From: Lelliottia amnigena
Lineage (GTDB): Bacteria > Pseudomonadota > Gammaproteobacteria > Enterobacterales > Enterobacteriaceae
Assembly: GCA_900635465.1 (NCBI GenBank)
Contig: LR134135.1
Span: 2,666,001 to 2,730,000, forward strand
Direction: 5' to 3'
DNA: 64,000 nucleotides
Of the stretch, positions 33,981 to 44,118 are shown piece by piece. The position numbers and the translations under genes are program-made. Numbering within the stretch: position 1 is the stretch's first letter; each line of letters opens with the position of its first letter. The notes under the pieces are model-generated. The model saw only the letters and a list, made by a program, of their open reading frames with translations, was not told the origin of the DNA and ran no database searches.

Positions 33981-34251
33981 CTATTTAATCCCTTCGATAA
34001 CATAAATAATACATTGGTGTTAGTGAGTTTAATGTTGATTGTTTACATTCAAATTAAAGCAGTTAACTCTTCCGTTACTTAACGCGAAAGTCACAAACAA
34101 ATAAAAAGCCATAAAATTCAATAAGATAGTCAAACTGATCGTTTTTTAAATACATATATTAAGAAAAATAACCTTAATTTGAACGCTATATCCACATAAC
34201 TCAATGGGGTTATTAATTAATGCCTAAAAATACAACCACAACTCCCGTTTC

Positions 34252-34265
34252 ATGATCCCGATCAA
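34252..34265. promoter_or_regulatory. Candidate FNR box upstream of the antiporter gene
   Basis: ATGAT-CCCG-ATCAA matches the FNR consensus TTGAT-N4-ATCAA in nine of ten defined bases. An AT-rich -10 candidate (TATAAA, 34292-34297) lies at about the spacing of a class II activated promoter. The remaining part of 33845-34458 is very AT-rich and without genes. Confidence 0.5.
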
Positions 34266-34458
34266 TAGAATCCACCTTTAAAAGCGCAATATATAAAATA
34301 TCACTCTTTTTAATTCACCGCATTCCATTTTGCGTTGGATTGTTATTTTAGAAATAAGAAAACCGGGCCTTAAATAACTAAAGAAAGCAAAAAAACTTAA
34401 AAAAGACCTCGTGCTTATTTCTGACAAACCGTATTCCTGACAACTTAAGACGCAAACT

Positions 34459-35967
34459 ATGAATGATAAAACTGCTGTAACGCCCCTGGCGGCGAGCAAA
34501 CCAAAGGATGGCCAGGCACGCCGTCTTTTCATGATGGCGCTGCCCATTATTGTGGCCATTCTGCTGTTATTTGTACCGGTGCCCGATGGGCTTCCGCCTT
34601 ATGCCTGGCACTACTTCGCCATTTTTGTAGGGGTGATCGTCGGTTTGATTTTCGAACCGCTGCCGGGCGCAGTGATTGGCCTGACCGGCGTCATCGCCAT
34701 CGGTCTGTGCAGTCAGTGGGTGCTGTTCAGCCCGGAACAGCTGGCCGAACCGTCGTTTAAGCTGGCAGGAGCCTCGTTTAAATGGGCGGTCAGCGGCTTT
34801 GGTAACTCTACCGTCTGGCTGATTTTCGGTGCCTTTATGTTCGCGGCAGGGTATGACAAAACGCGCTTTGGCCGCCGTCTGGCACTGATCCTGGTGAAAT
34901 ATCTGGGTCGCCGCAGCCTGACGCTTGGGTACGCCATCACCTTCGCGGACCTGCTTCTGGCACCCTTTACGCCGTCCAACACCGCGCGAAGCGGTGGCAC
35001 GATCTACCCGATTATCGCCAACCTGCCGCCGCTGTACGGCTCAAAACCTAACGATCCCAGCGCTCGTAAAATCGGCTCCTATCTGATGTGGGTCGCGATT
35101 ACGGCGGCGTGTATTACCAGCTCAATGTTCCTGTCTGCGCTTGCACCCAACCTGCTGGCACTGGCGCTGGTAAAAAGCATTGTGGGTATTGATATCTCCT
35201 GGGGCACCTGGTTTATCGCCTTCCTGCCGGTGGGCGTGCTGCTGATTCTGGTGATGCCGCTGCTGGCGTACTGGTTCTATCCGCCGGAAGTGAAAGTGAA
35301 CGATGAAGTACCGCTTTGGGCAAGCCGTGAACTGGAGAAACTGGGCAAACTGTCGCGCAATGAAATCCTGCTGCTGGTCTTTGTGTGCTGCGCATTGATG
35401 ATGTGGATTTTCGCGACCGCGTGGATCGAACCCGCCATGGCAGCGCTGTTAATCGTAGGCCTGATGCTGTGGACGGGCGTGCTGGAGTGGAACGATATCA
35501 CTGGCAACAAAGCCGCGTGGAACACTTTCGTGTGGTTTGCCACCCTGGTTGCGCTGGCCGACGGTTTGTCCTCCACCGGATTTATTAGCTGGCTGGGTAA
35601 AGAGGGCGGCATGCTGATGAGCGGCATCTCTCCAGGCACCGCAACCATCGTGCTGCTGCTGGCGTTCTATCTGCTGCACTACCTGTTTGCGAGCACCACC
35701 GCGCATACCACTGCGCTGTTACCGGCCATGCTCACCATCGCCGCCACAATTCCGGGCATCAATATGGAGGTGTTCGTCCTGCTGATGGTCACATCGCTTG
35801 GCATTATGGGGATTATTACCCCCTACGGCACCGGCCCAAGCCCGATTTATTACGGTAGCGGCTACCTGCCAACCAAAGATTACTGGCGTCTCGGCACCCT
35901 CTTCGGCGCGATTTTCCTGGCCGCACTGCTGCTGATTGGGTATCCGTGGATGTCCATGATGTTCTGA
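34459..35967 (+). CDS. DASS-family C4-dicarboxylate/succinate antiporter (CitT/TtdT-like)
   Basis: 502 residues with about 12-14 membrane segments. Signature stretches: LAPFTPSNTARSGGTIYPI (the SNT substrate motif), LHYLFASTTAHTTALLP (second SxT motif) and TPYGTGPSPIYYGSGYLP, as in E. coli TtdT and CitT. These exchange an external tartrate, citrate or dicarboxylate for internal succinate. Placed 55 bases before the fumarase gene on the same strand, it would import malate, fumarate or tartrate against succinate. Confidence 0.9.
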   Translation: MNDKTAVTPLAASKPKDGQARRLFMMALPIIVAILLLFVPVPDGLPPYAWHYFAIFVGVIVGLIFEPLPGAVIGLTGVIAIGLCSQWVLFSPEQLAEPSFKLAGASFKWAVSGFGNSTVWLIFGAFMFAAGYDKTRFGRRLALILVKYLGRRSLTLGYAITFADLLLAPFTPSNTARSGGTIYPIIANLPPLYGSKPNDPSARKIGSYLMWVAITAACITSSMFLSALAPNLLALALVKSIVGIDISWGTWFIAFLPVGVLLILVMPLLAYWFYPPEVKVNDEVPLWASRELEKLGKLSRNEILLLVFVCCALMMWIFATAWIEPAMAALLIVGLMLWTGVLEWNDITGNKAAWNTFVWFATLVALADGLSSTGFISWLGKEGGMLMSGISPGTATIVLLLAFYLLHYLFASTTAHTTALLPAMLTIAATIPGINMEVFVLLMVTSLGIMGIITPYGTGPSPIYYGSGYLPTKDYWRLGTLFGAIFLAALLLIGYPWMSMMF

Positions 35968-36022
35968 TTCCTGACCGCCGGGCTCAACCTCCGGCGGTTT
36001 AATTTTTGTGGAGCAACACGTT

Positions 36023-37672
36023 ATGTCGAACAAACCCTTTTATTATCAGAACCCTTTCCCGCTCGATCACGACGACACCGACTATTATCTGCTGACCAAA
36101 GATCATATCTCCGTGGCAGAATTTGCGGGCCAGGAAATTCTAAAAGTCGACCCCGAAGCCCTGACGCTGCTCGCGCAGCAGGCTTTCCACGACGCGGCCT
36201 TTATGCTGCGACCCTCGCACCAGAAACAGGTGGCGGCCATTCTTCGCGATCCCGACGCCAGCGAGAACGATAAATACGTCGCGCTTCAGTTCCTGCGTAA
36301 TTCGGAAATCGCAGCAAAAGGCGTGTTACCGACCTGCCAGGACACGGGTACGGCCATCATCATGGGCAAAAAAGGCCAACGCGTGTGGACCGGCGGCGGT
36401 GACGACGCCGCGTTAAGTCAGGGCGTGTACAACACCTATATCGAAGACAATCTGCGATACTCGCAAAATGCTGCGCTGGATATGTACAAAGAGGTGAATA
36501 CCGGGACCAACTTACCGGCGCAAATCGACCTGTATAGCGTCGATGGCGATGAGTATAAGTTCCTGTGTATGGCAAAAGGCGGCGGCTCCGCCAACAAAAC
36601 CTATCTGTACCAGGAAACCAAAGCGCTCATTACCCCTGCGAAATTGAAAAATTATCTCGTGGAAAAAATGCGCTCACTGGGGACCGCAGCGTGCCCGCCG
36701 TATCACATCGCGTTTGTCATTGGCGGTACGTCAGCAGAAAGTACGCTGAAAACCGTCAAACTGGCGTCGACCCGTTACTACGATGGGTTGCCAACGGAGG
36801 GGAATGAGCACGGTCAGGCGTTCCGTGACGTTCAGCTCGAACAGGCACTATTACAAGAAGCGCAGAATCTCGGCTTAGGTGCGCAGTTCGGCGGTAAATA
36901 CTTTGCCCATGATATTCGCGTGATTCGACTCCCGCGCCACGGAGCCTCCTGCCCTGTCGGCATGGGCGTCTCCTGCTCGGCTGACCGCAACATCAAAGCC
37001 AAAATCAACCGTGACGGGATCTGGATAGAAAAACTGGAGCACAATCCGGCGCAATACATTCCTGAATCGCTGCGTGAGCAAGGTGAAGGCGACGTTGTCA
37101 GCATCAATCTGAACAGTTCGATGGAGGAGATTCTGGCGCAGCTTTCTGCATATCCGGTTTCCACCCGACTGTCGCTGAACGGCACCATCATCGTGGCGCG
37201 CGACATGGCCCATGCGAAGCTCAAAGAGCTTCTCGATAACGGCGAAGAACTGCCGCAGTACGTAAAAGATCATCCGATTTATTACGCGGGCCCGGCGAAA
37301 ACGCCTGAAGGTTATGCATCCGGTTCATTAGGCCCCACCACGGCAGGTCGTATGGACTCGTATGTGGATTTACTGCAATCGCACGGTGCCAGTATGGTGA
37401 TGCTCGCAAAAGGCAACCGCAGCCAGCAGGTAACCGATGCTTGTAACACCCACGGCGGGTTCTATCTCGGCAGTATCGGCGGCCCAGCAGCGGTGCTGGC
37501 GCAAAACAGCATAAAAAATCTGGAATGTGTGGCGTACCCGGAACTGGGAATGGAAGCGATCTGGAAAATCGAAGTCGAGAACTTCCCGGCCTTTATTCTT
37601 GTCGATGATAAAGGCAACGACTTCTTCCAGCAGATTCAGAACAAGCAGTGTGCCGGATGCTCTCAGCGTTAA
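36023..37672 (+). CDS. Class I (iron-sulfur) fumarate hydratase, FumA/FumB type
   Basis: 549 residues from ATG 36023 ([22 protein letters not shown]); an upstream GTG at 36008 is not needed. It is very close to E. coli FumA and FumB. Cys of the [4Fe-4S] cluster lie in [26 protein letters not shown] and further on. The enzyme interconverts malate and fumarate. FumA and FumB cannot be told apart here, but the anaerobic context suggests a FumB-like role feeding the fumarate reductase. Confidence 0.94.
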   Translation: MSNKPFYYQNPFPLDHDDTDYYLLTKDHISVAEFAGQEILKVDPEALTLLAQQAFHDAAFMLRPSHQKQVAAILRDPDASENDKYVALQFLRNSEIAAKGVLPTCQDTGTAIIMGKKGQRVWTGGGDDAALSQGVYNTYIEDNLRYSQNAALDMYKEVNTGTNLPAQIDLYSVDGDEYKFLCMAKGGGSANKTYLYQETKALITPAKLKNYLVEKMRSLGTAACPPYHIAFVIGGTSAESTLKTVKLASTRYYDGLPTEGNEHGQAFRDVQLEQALLQEAQNLGLGAQFGGKYFAHDIRVIRLPRHGASCPVGMGVSCSADRNIKAKINRDGIWIEKLEHNPAQYIPESLREQGEGDVVSINLNSSMEEILAQLSAYPVSTRLSLNGTIIVARDMAHAKLKELLDNGEELPQYVKDHPIYYAGPAKTPEGYASGSLGPTTAGRMDSYVDLLQSHGASMVMLAKGNRSQQVTDACNTHGGFYLGSIGGPAAVLAQNSIKNLECVAYPELGMEAIWKIEVENFPAFILVDDKGNDFFQQIQNKQCAGCSQR

Positions 37673-37702
37673 CCTGGGATTAAGTTGAATACTGCGTATT
37701 AA

Positions 37703-37730
37703 GAGATGACATTTTTATTGATGTCATCTC
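37703..37730. terminator. Hairpin downstream of the fumarase gene
   Basis: GAGATGACAT and ATGTCATCTC form a perfect 10-bp stem with an 8-base loop 30 bases after the stop. There is no T-run, so termination is only likely. Confidence 0.45.
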
Positions 37731-37806
37731 CAATAAATTCGTTAAAAATTCAAAATGAAATGAGCAATATAAATTCAGATCCATAGATAAGGTCAGGACT
37801 GATAAT

Positions 37807-37833
37807 GCCTACCGCTTTATTTTAGCGGTAGGC
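37807..37833 (-). terminator. Hairpin at the end of the glycan operon
   Basis: GCCTACCGCT and AGCGGTAGGC form a perfect 10-bp stem with loop TTATTTT, five bases beyond the stop of the last gene at 37839. Confidence 0.6.
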
Positions 37834-37838
37834 GTCTA

Positions 37839-39150
37839 CTAGCGGCAAACAATATCAGCAACGAAGTTCGCGGGAACTGTCATCTGCCACCCTTTAGGTT
37901 TTATTTGAATGACAGAACTCTCCCCTGGGATTTTTTGAGCTTTGCAAAGCTCACGAGAAAAATATTCATTTACTGCAGTTCGTTTGACAAACTCTTTTCT
38001 TTCCAGGATCGAGCTTATATTCCATATATATACAAACAGCAAACACACACCGACAACCGTGGCAACCCGATGGCTTAATCTAGAAAAAGTGCACTGTGAT
38101 AAGCACGCGACAAACAGCATTAACGCCAGTATGTTAGACCCAACAAAATAGCGATCAGGGAAGGTTCCTGTATAATCATTTAGAAAATCAGTTAATCCAA
38201 CCCTTCCTACTACCGTTGCAGCTATATTAATCACCAACGTCATCAGCATTGCTAGCAGGAATTTCCTGGCATTCCTGTCTTCAGTTTTTAAGATAACAAA
38301 CAAACAAAACGCAAAATAGACTATAGATAAAAAAATTGATACTAGATCGTTTAACTTCTCATACCACGGGAATACAAATGGATAAAGTAGCAAACGTGCT
38401 GTCACTAATTCAACTATATTATCGGGATTATAAGCGTGATTATCTACCCCACCTGAACCATTAAGTCTTGGCAAGATGATTAAAGCTAGCACAAACATTG
38501 ATAATGCGAGAGGAAGCAAATCCTTGACCAGTTTAATTTTATCCGTGGAGACAGCAAACTTAGCAAGATAAAATAAACCGACAATTGGGAACACAACTGG
38601 ATTGGTTGCTGCCGCGAGAAATATCAACAGATCGATAAATGTTTTATGGAACTTACTATCGATATATTCTCGGTATAAAATCAAGCAAAGCGCCATCATT
38701 GGCATATAAAAGCCAATCTGGAGTAAATGCCCTATCGTCTCATTTTGTGATAATCCTAAAGGCACATAAAGAATAAGTAAATACGCTAAAATAGCATAAG
38801 CTACGTTAGAGATTCTTAAAACAACAGCATAAGCCATTGTCGATATAACAGTATAAAAAAGATATGAAACAAGAGCGATCGATTGTGGAAGGAACAACAG
38901 TGGATTTCCACTCACTATATTACTTATTGTGGTGGATACAAAAAGGAAGAAAATGTTAAAAAACACAAAGTAGTCGTCTCTGGCATGAATGAATGCATTA
39001 ACCCAGCCATGACTTAAAGCATTAGCGACCCAAACTCCATCTTCAGCATAGATAGAGGGATGCATGATGGGAACAGGATTTCTGATGGCTAACAAAATCA
39101 TCCCAATGACAATAAGAACTAAATAGTTTTTTTTTATTTAGCTCAATCAT
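37839..39150 (-). CDS. Polytopic membrane protein, probable GtrC/GT-C-like glycosyltransferase
   Basis: The uninterrupted frame begins at 39101 (420 residues). The natural start is probably ATG 39150, which overlaps the preceding stop as ATGA; the two are joined if one base is removed from a run of nine T (39127-39135 on the plus strand), giving 436 residues. There are about ten membrane helices, with an early periplasmic loop HPSIYAEDGVWVANALSHGW that carries the acidic residues typical of GT-C enzymes. The most likely role is transfer of a lipid-linked sugar onto a surface glycan on the periplasmic side. I do not recognise a named homologue. Confidence 0.75.
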
Positions 39151-39965
39151 GCATTTCTCTCAACATTATAAAAACCGAGGCAAGCTTTAAATAGTACCAT
39201 TAATACGGATAGGTTACCTTTAACGCTACTAATTTTAGTTGGCACTTCACCAACAGGATAACGACGAACAGTGGGTAACTCTACACAGCGGAAATTAAGT
39301 TTTGGTGCCCGGTAAGACAAATAAGCTAATAACTCATAGCTCATAAACACATTTCTGAAAGGTGCTATCTCTGGAGAAAGAAGCATTTTACTACTATATG
39401 CCCGGAATCCCTGTGTAGTATCCGTCCATTTAAAGCCAGAAAAAAGACTTAGGCAAGGAGCATGAATATATCTAATCGCAAAATCACGCGATTTTGGCGT
39501 GTTCTCCTGCACGCCGCCAGGCAAGAACCGTGATGCCTGCACAAAATCCACACCTTCCTCAAGTGCCTCTATAAAACGAGGGATGGCTTCTGGATCGTCT
39601 TTATCATTGCCATCAATTGTCACTATCCCTTTATAACCTTGCTCAAGAGCAAATGCATATGCACAACGTAATTGCGCACTCAGTTTCCCTGGCGCTGTCT
39701 TTAAAATAAGTCCACGGACTTCGAGTTCCTTCAAAAACTCTGTTTCCAGGGAGCCGTCCGTACTTCCACCATCCACAATAATAATATCGGCATAAGATGA
39801 AACATTGATCGCGGCCATTTTAGTCAATAAATGGCGAATACGATCTCCTTCGTTGATAACTGGAATTACTACACAGTAATTTTGTGATTTTCCCAACCAT
39901 AATTGGCGTTCGTATGCTGGAACTTCCCATTTGGTCTGGAGAGTTTGAGGTATCATTTCAGTCAT
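39147..39965 (-). CDS. Family 2 glycosyltransferase (dolichyl-phosphate mannose synthase type)
   Basis: 272 residues with a GT-A fold: VVIPVINEGDRI, the nucleotide-binding DIIIVDGGSTDGS, IVTIDGNDKDDPEAI with the DxD-like metal site, and DTTQGFRAYSS. It lacks the C-terminal membrane helices of GtrB but could make a polyprenyl-phosphate sugar. Its stop overlaps the start of the membrane glycosyltransferase (ATGA) and it begins 12 bases after the SMR-like gene. Confidence 0.85.
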   Translation of the reverse strand: MTEMIPQTLQTKWEVPAYERQLWLGKSQNYCVVIPVINEGDRIRHLLTKMAAINVSSYADIIIVDGGSTDGSLETEFLKELEVRGLILKTAPGKLSAQLRCAYAFALEQGYKGIVTIDGNDKDDPEAIPRFIEALEEGVDFVQASRFLPGGVQENTPKSRDFAIRYIHAPCLSLFSGFKWTDTTQGFRAYSSKMLLSPEIAPFRNVFMSYELLAYLSYRAPKLNFRCVELPTVRRYPVGEVPTKISSVKGNLSVLMVLFKACLGFYNVERNA

Positions 39966-39977
39966 TTCGGTTTCAAC

Positions 39978-40335
39978 TTATTTAACTTTAAGGGTAATCA
40001 ATGCGACGCCACCTATTACCATCAAAATTCCGGCAATAGTTGACCAATACATAGGCTCTCGAAAAAGAATCACCGAGAGCAACGCAACGCAGGCAATCGC
40101 TCCTGAGGTAAGAATCGGATGCGCAACGTTCAGAGGAAGGAACGCTAAAGCAGCTGCGTATAACAGAAACGCCATCCCATAGAGAAAAATACCCAACCAT
40201 AGTGGCCAATTGGAAAACATTGCCAGCGGTTCAGCAAGACTCGGTAATTTTCTTGGAGGCGTCATGGCCATTTTGATTAAAAACACTCGCCGACGCATTC
40301 GATGCAATGCCTAATATTAAAATGAGCCATTTCAT
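39978..40335 (-). pseudogene. SMR/EamA-type small membrane transporter, ArnE/F-like (one frameshift)
   Basis: Start MKWLILILGIASNASASV at 40335, overlapping the preceding stop as ATGA; after about 19 codons the frame switches at a run of five A on the plus strand (40279-40283). The rest (PLWLGIFLYGMAFLLYAAAL, GAIACVALLSVILFREP) is a four-helix SMR fold with the EamA ending. Removing one base gives 118 residues. ArnE/ArnF and GtrA proteins of this size move undecaprenyl-phosphate sugars across the membrane, the role I infer. Confidence 0.8.
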
Positions 40336-41167
40336 GCAACGACTCCTGCAGATTGACGATAAATGGCGAATCGTGAAGGCCAGCGCCTCTTCGATGGTCG
40401 TCAAAGAGGGGTTCTTGTTTTGTTTCAAGCATTTCAATGGTAGAGATCTTATGGGAAAGAGTGCTATGCAAAGCTCGGGATATCTCAGGATGATTGACCT
40501 CGCTTCGACCCAACGGGACGAGATCAGGTTCACTGAGATGTATATGCCCAATAATGTCAGCATCGCGCTCAAGAATTTCCCAGATATCTTCCTGGTTAAT
40601 CGCAATTGCTCCGGTATCTAATTGCATTTTGATTGCCGGATGATCGACCATACGTACTGTAGAAGCGGCCTCAGCACTGTTGGTCATAAAATTAGCGCCG
40701 TAGCATGTCGGATTAGGCTCAAGGCAAAAGCTCACACCTTCTCGTTTTGCAATATCGCCCAAGCGGCGGAAGAAACTTATTGCGATGTCATTCGCTTTTT
40801 CATCACTCAAACCCTGGCGATCGCGGTTTCTTGGTGAACCAAAAACTAAAACAGGAATACCTAATCCCGCAGCGATGCGGCTGACTGCTTCTAGATGATC
40901 CAGCATTTTTTGTTGCACCGAGTGGTCTGCAAAGAGATTCAGTCCCTGAGTACCGAACAGTAATGATTGCATACCCACCAGGGAAATATCCCGCTGTTGC
41001 CAGAATTGACTTACTCTAGCAATCTCATCGGTATCAACGTGTAGCGGATCGGGAAAATATTTACCCGGAACGATGTCTATCGCATCAACTTGCCATGTAC
41101 GCAAAAGTTTGGCGACAGCAATATCTTCGTCTTTATTCCAGGCCATGCCTGAAAGAGAAATTCTCAT
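40332..41167 (-). pseudogene. Sugar phosphate isomerase/epimerase, xylose isomerase-like TIM barrel (two frameshifts at the 3' end)
   Basis: The TIM-barrel protein (AP endonuclease 2/xylose isomerase-like fold) has metal ligands in FCLEPNPTCYG, MQLDTGAIAINQED and IGHIHLSEPD. The frame runs on past its natural end. Removing one base from each of two runs (GGGG at 40408-40411 and AAA at 40361-40363, plus strand) gives 277 residues ending at 40332, directly overlapping the SMR-like start. It probably makes or inverts a sugar used by the glycosyltransferases; the substrate is unknown. Confidence 0.8.
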
Positions 41168-41937
41168 TGTACTTTATTGCCTTGTTCAGATTGTGCATAA
41201 GAACGGATCGCCATCAATGACTCTCGCTTGTTATACTGATAATCTTCGTTGCCAGTAAATAAAGAGCTATAGCAGCTTTTGACTTGATAATGACCTGGCA
41301 TTTGCTGGACATGATTACTGAACTCAAATCCAAATCCAAGCTCGGCCACCTCTGCAACACTCAAAGGCGCTGCGGTCAAATGTACAAGAGACAATCGATT
41401 TTGCAGTGCAATATTGATATCGAACCATAGATTTATCATAGGATAAAATTGGAAAATCCCGCGGCTCTCGATTTGAGAAATATTATTATCATGCAAAAAA
41501 TCATAAATAATATTTTTCTTTAAGCCAGGGCCAACTAACCCCGGTAAGCGCACGATTAATGCGTTGGGAAAATGTTCGGTGACAAATTTTTCTAAATAAT
41601 AGCGATGCAAGCCATAAGCATGTAAGCCTTCGGTTTGAATTTCACTGTTTTCATCTACGTTAACCGGATTCTGAAACACATCCACGGTGCTGATCAGAAT
41701 AAATTGATGACAAGAAACCGTTTTTAATTTTTCAATGAGGGCTTCTATTTTTTGTAAATCATCGACAGGATCTTTATTCGCCAGCCATTTTTGCGCTGGG
41801 GCGCCAGCACAAACGACCGTATCGAATGATTTGCCAACGATCTCATCAATATTCGTTGAACGATAAAGAGAGTCAAAATGGCGTTGTTTCAGCAGGGTAG
41901 AGCCTACAAAGCCGGAATATCCAATTAAAGCGTCCAT
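41164..41937 (-). CDS. NAD-dependent epimerase/dehydratase-like protein
   Basis: 257 residues of the extended SDR type. The N-terminal MDALIGYSGFVGSTL is a modified GxxGxxG nucleotide loop, ILISTVDVFQNP holds the catalytic-region Ser/Thr, and YGLHRYYLEKFV has the YxxxK pair in the form Y-G-L-H-R-Y-Y-L-E-K. It overlaps both neighbours (TAATG at its start, ATGA at its end). It could modify a nucleotide sugar; the exact reaction is unknown. Confidence 0.8.
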   Translation of the reverse strand: MDALIGYSGFVGSTLLKQRHFDSLYRSTNIDEIVGKSFDTVVCAGAPAQKWLANKDPVDDLQKIEALIEKLKTVSCHQFILISTVDVFQNPVNVDENSEIQTEGLHAYGLHRYYLEKFVTEHFPNALIVRLPGLVGPGLKKNIIYDFLHDNNISQIESRGIFQFYPMINLWFDINIALQNRLSLVHLTAAPLSVAEVAELGFGFEFSNHVQQMPGHYQVKSCYSSLFTGNEDYQYNKRESLMAIRSYAQSEQGNKVQ

Positions 41938-42961
41938 TAGTCCCTCGCACTTGAAGCAGAAAAACCATCGCGACCTGTTTGTACAAGGTTCAGCTCTGGC
42001 GAAATAGATGTATTCGTTACGTTTACCCGATCTGCATTAACCATAACTTCACTTGTGCGTTCGTACACTACGGCATATTCCGCTTGAGCACTGCTTTCAT
42101 CAAGTAAACGACCTAGATATTCACCAAAGAACGCCATCATCACAAATTGGATAATAAATAATGATGACATAAATAATATGGTGGTGGTCCAGCCCTCAAC
42201 GACAAGCCCACTGAACAAGTGTAGCAACACGCTGTAACTGGCAAATAGAAAACCAGAAATGCTGCCAATGAAACCTAATACGGACATCCAACGTAACGGT
42301 CTAGAAGAATTAAAGACCACTAGGCGCATTAATCGGCGTAAAGACCTTACGATGCCACCCCCCTCAGCATCTTTAATTGGGGTGTACTGCAACACTCCCG
42401 CCGGGTATCCCGTCTTATGTATGCGAAGATAGAATTGATGATGGAAGCGACCGATCCTTGTTACCGCGTTGACTGCGCGACGGCTCAAGCACCGCAAATT
42501 AGTTGAATTGGAAGGAATTTCATAGTCGATGGCACGTAATACGATATTCATCAGTCGACGGATGGCGCGATATCGCAGTGAACGAACATGATTCGATACC
42601 CCCACAACAACATCAGTACCGTCGCGACACTGATTAACACTTTGCGGCACAACATCGGCTGGATCCGATAGCGGGTTCCATAACACAACAAAATCACCGA
42701 TCGCATTTTCCAGACCAGCAGCAAGTGCTACATCATGAAAACAGGGGTTGAAAGATGGATGATTCTCACGCAGGGGATGTTTTTAAGCACGCGATCTTCC
42801 GCTTCGGCATTCGTGCTATCTAAACCCGGCGCGATGACGACTAACTCGTAATCGCTGTAATGTTTTTCTAGCAGTGATGCCACATCATCTAAGGCCACGT
42901 AAATGTCATTCAAATGGGTCGGAATGACAATAACTACAGAAACAAATGATTCGCTTTTCAT
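41937..42961 (-). pseudogene. GtrB-like family 2 glycosyltransferase with C-terminal membrane helices (one frameshift)
   Basis: The N-terminal half (SVVIVIPTHLNDIYVALDDV, ELVVIAPGLDSTN) and the C-terminal half, with LGFIGSISGFLFASYSVLLH and TTILFMSSLFIIQFVMMAFFGEYLGRL, together make a DPM1/GtrB-type polyprenyl-phosphate glycosyltransferase with two membrane helices. The break lies at a run of four A (42738-42741, plus strand) where one base seems to be missing. The repaired length is 341 residues. The nucleotide and acceptor motifs are degenerate against typical GtrB, so the donor cannot be named. Confidence 0.8.
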
Positions 42962-44079
42962 TACTCGCTCAACTCAATAACGCGCTCAATTTCTTGTAGC
43001 GCATCGTAAATATTGTCAATCTTTCCACCCATGACACAGTGTAGCCCTTTCAAACCATGGTTAGCGCGGAAAAGGATCGGACGTGAATCATCACTGTCAC
43101 TACGCGGCAGGATAGTTTTCACTTCCCAGATTGAACGCTGGTACTGGCATTCACTCAAACCCGGAACATAGCGTTGCGCATCGCGAATCATATGGCCCCA
43201 TGCAGACTGACGAAGATTATGGTCATATTTGAAATGCGCATCTTCATAGGGTTGGCTGGCGCTATCGTTCCATTGATAATGAGGTGTATATCGCACATGA
43301 CTAAATGAGTGTAACTGCGCCGATGGGAAAGGCATCACTGAAAAGAAGGGGCCGCACATCAGTGTTAGTCCCATTTTTTTAAACTCATCAGGGACATCTA
43401 CCAGACACATTTCAGTCATTTCATGACGCAAAGGGATCAATTCTATTTCTGAACCCTTTAATAAATAGTTTATGCGCGAGTAGGTACAGTTAAAAAGATG
43501 GTCAACATAGCTGCTTTCCTGCTGTCCTGAAATTGTTGTGCTGACCTCAAGACCCTCTCCGTATTTGCGCACATTTTCAACGACCGCATCAGTTATTATA
43601 CTTACCCCAGCAGCGTCGAGCCGTTGAAGGATAATGTCACGCAACTTATGAGCATCGAAGGCGTACTCGCGGGTGGTAAAAACCGCGTCGATCATCGCGG
43701 GATTAACCAGTCGTTTTACTGAGGCAGGTGCATCTTCGCACTCAGCTCCAATACGCTGACAAAATCGACGGAATTGCTCACCTGTGACTTTACTTAGCGA
43801 ACCCGCAACGAGGTAATATTTTGAAAATTCGTCATCTATACAGTCGCTGAATTCTTCAACAAAACGAGGGAAAGAGAGTCTAGAACGAAGCGCGGTGAGG
43901 ATACTTCTTGGGTAATGATAGCCATTGTGCACTCGTGCCTGGTTGACATAAGAAGCGCGCGACATCAGCTGTGGACTTTTTTCATAAACGGTGACGTGGC
44001 AACCTTTTAAGGCCATTTGCTCCGCCAAATACAGACCAAAGAACCCTCCTCCTGCGATCGCTATGTTTTTACGCGCCAT
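42961..44079 (-). CDS. FAD-dependent oxidoreductase of the DAO family
   Basis: 372 residues from ATG 44079 (MARKNIAIAGGGFFGLYLAE), which holds the GGGxxG dinucleotide motif near the start; an upstream ATG at 44118 would add 13 residues. A conserved stretch follows (YEKSPQLMSRASYVNQARVHNGYHYPRS). The C-terminus has the second FAD contact region (HGLKGLHCVMGGKIDNIYDA). First gene of the seven-gene operon, with TAATG overlap to the next. The substrate is unknown, perhaps a sugar or amino-sugar precursor. Confidence 0.82.
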   Translation of the reverse strand: MARKNIAIAGGGFFGLYLAEQMALKGCHVTVYEKSPQLMSRASYVNQARVHNGYHYPRSILTALRSRLSFPRFVEEFSDCIDDEFSKYYLVAGSLSKVTGEQFRRFCQRIGAECEDAPASVKRLVNPAMIDAVFTTREYAFDAHKLRDIILQRLDAAGVSIITDAVVENVRKYGEGLEVSTTISGQQESSYVDHLFNCTYSRINYLLKGSEIELIPLRHEMTEMCLVDVPDEFKKMGLTLMCGPFFSVMPFPSAQLHSFSHVRYTPHYQWNDSASQPYEDAHFKYDHNLRQSAWGHMIRDAQRYVPGLSECQYQRSIWEVKTILPRSDSDDSRPILFRANHGLKGLHCVMGGKIDNIYDALQEIERVIELSE

Positions 44080-44118
44080 TTCCGTCTTCCCGAGAAATTT
44101 TTGTTCATCAAAAATCAA

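Noticed and set aside
40277..40335. Long 3' extension of the isomerase over the SMR-like gene
   Set aside because: The extension is out of frame with the natural end; removing two bases gives a stop that overlaps the next start, as at the other junctions.
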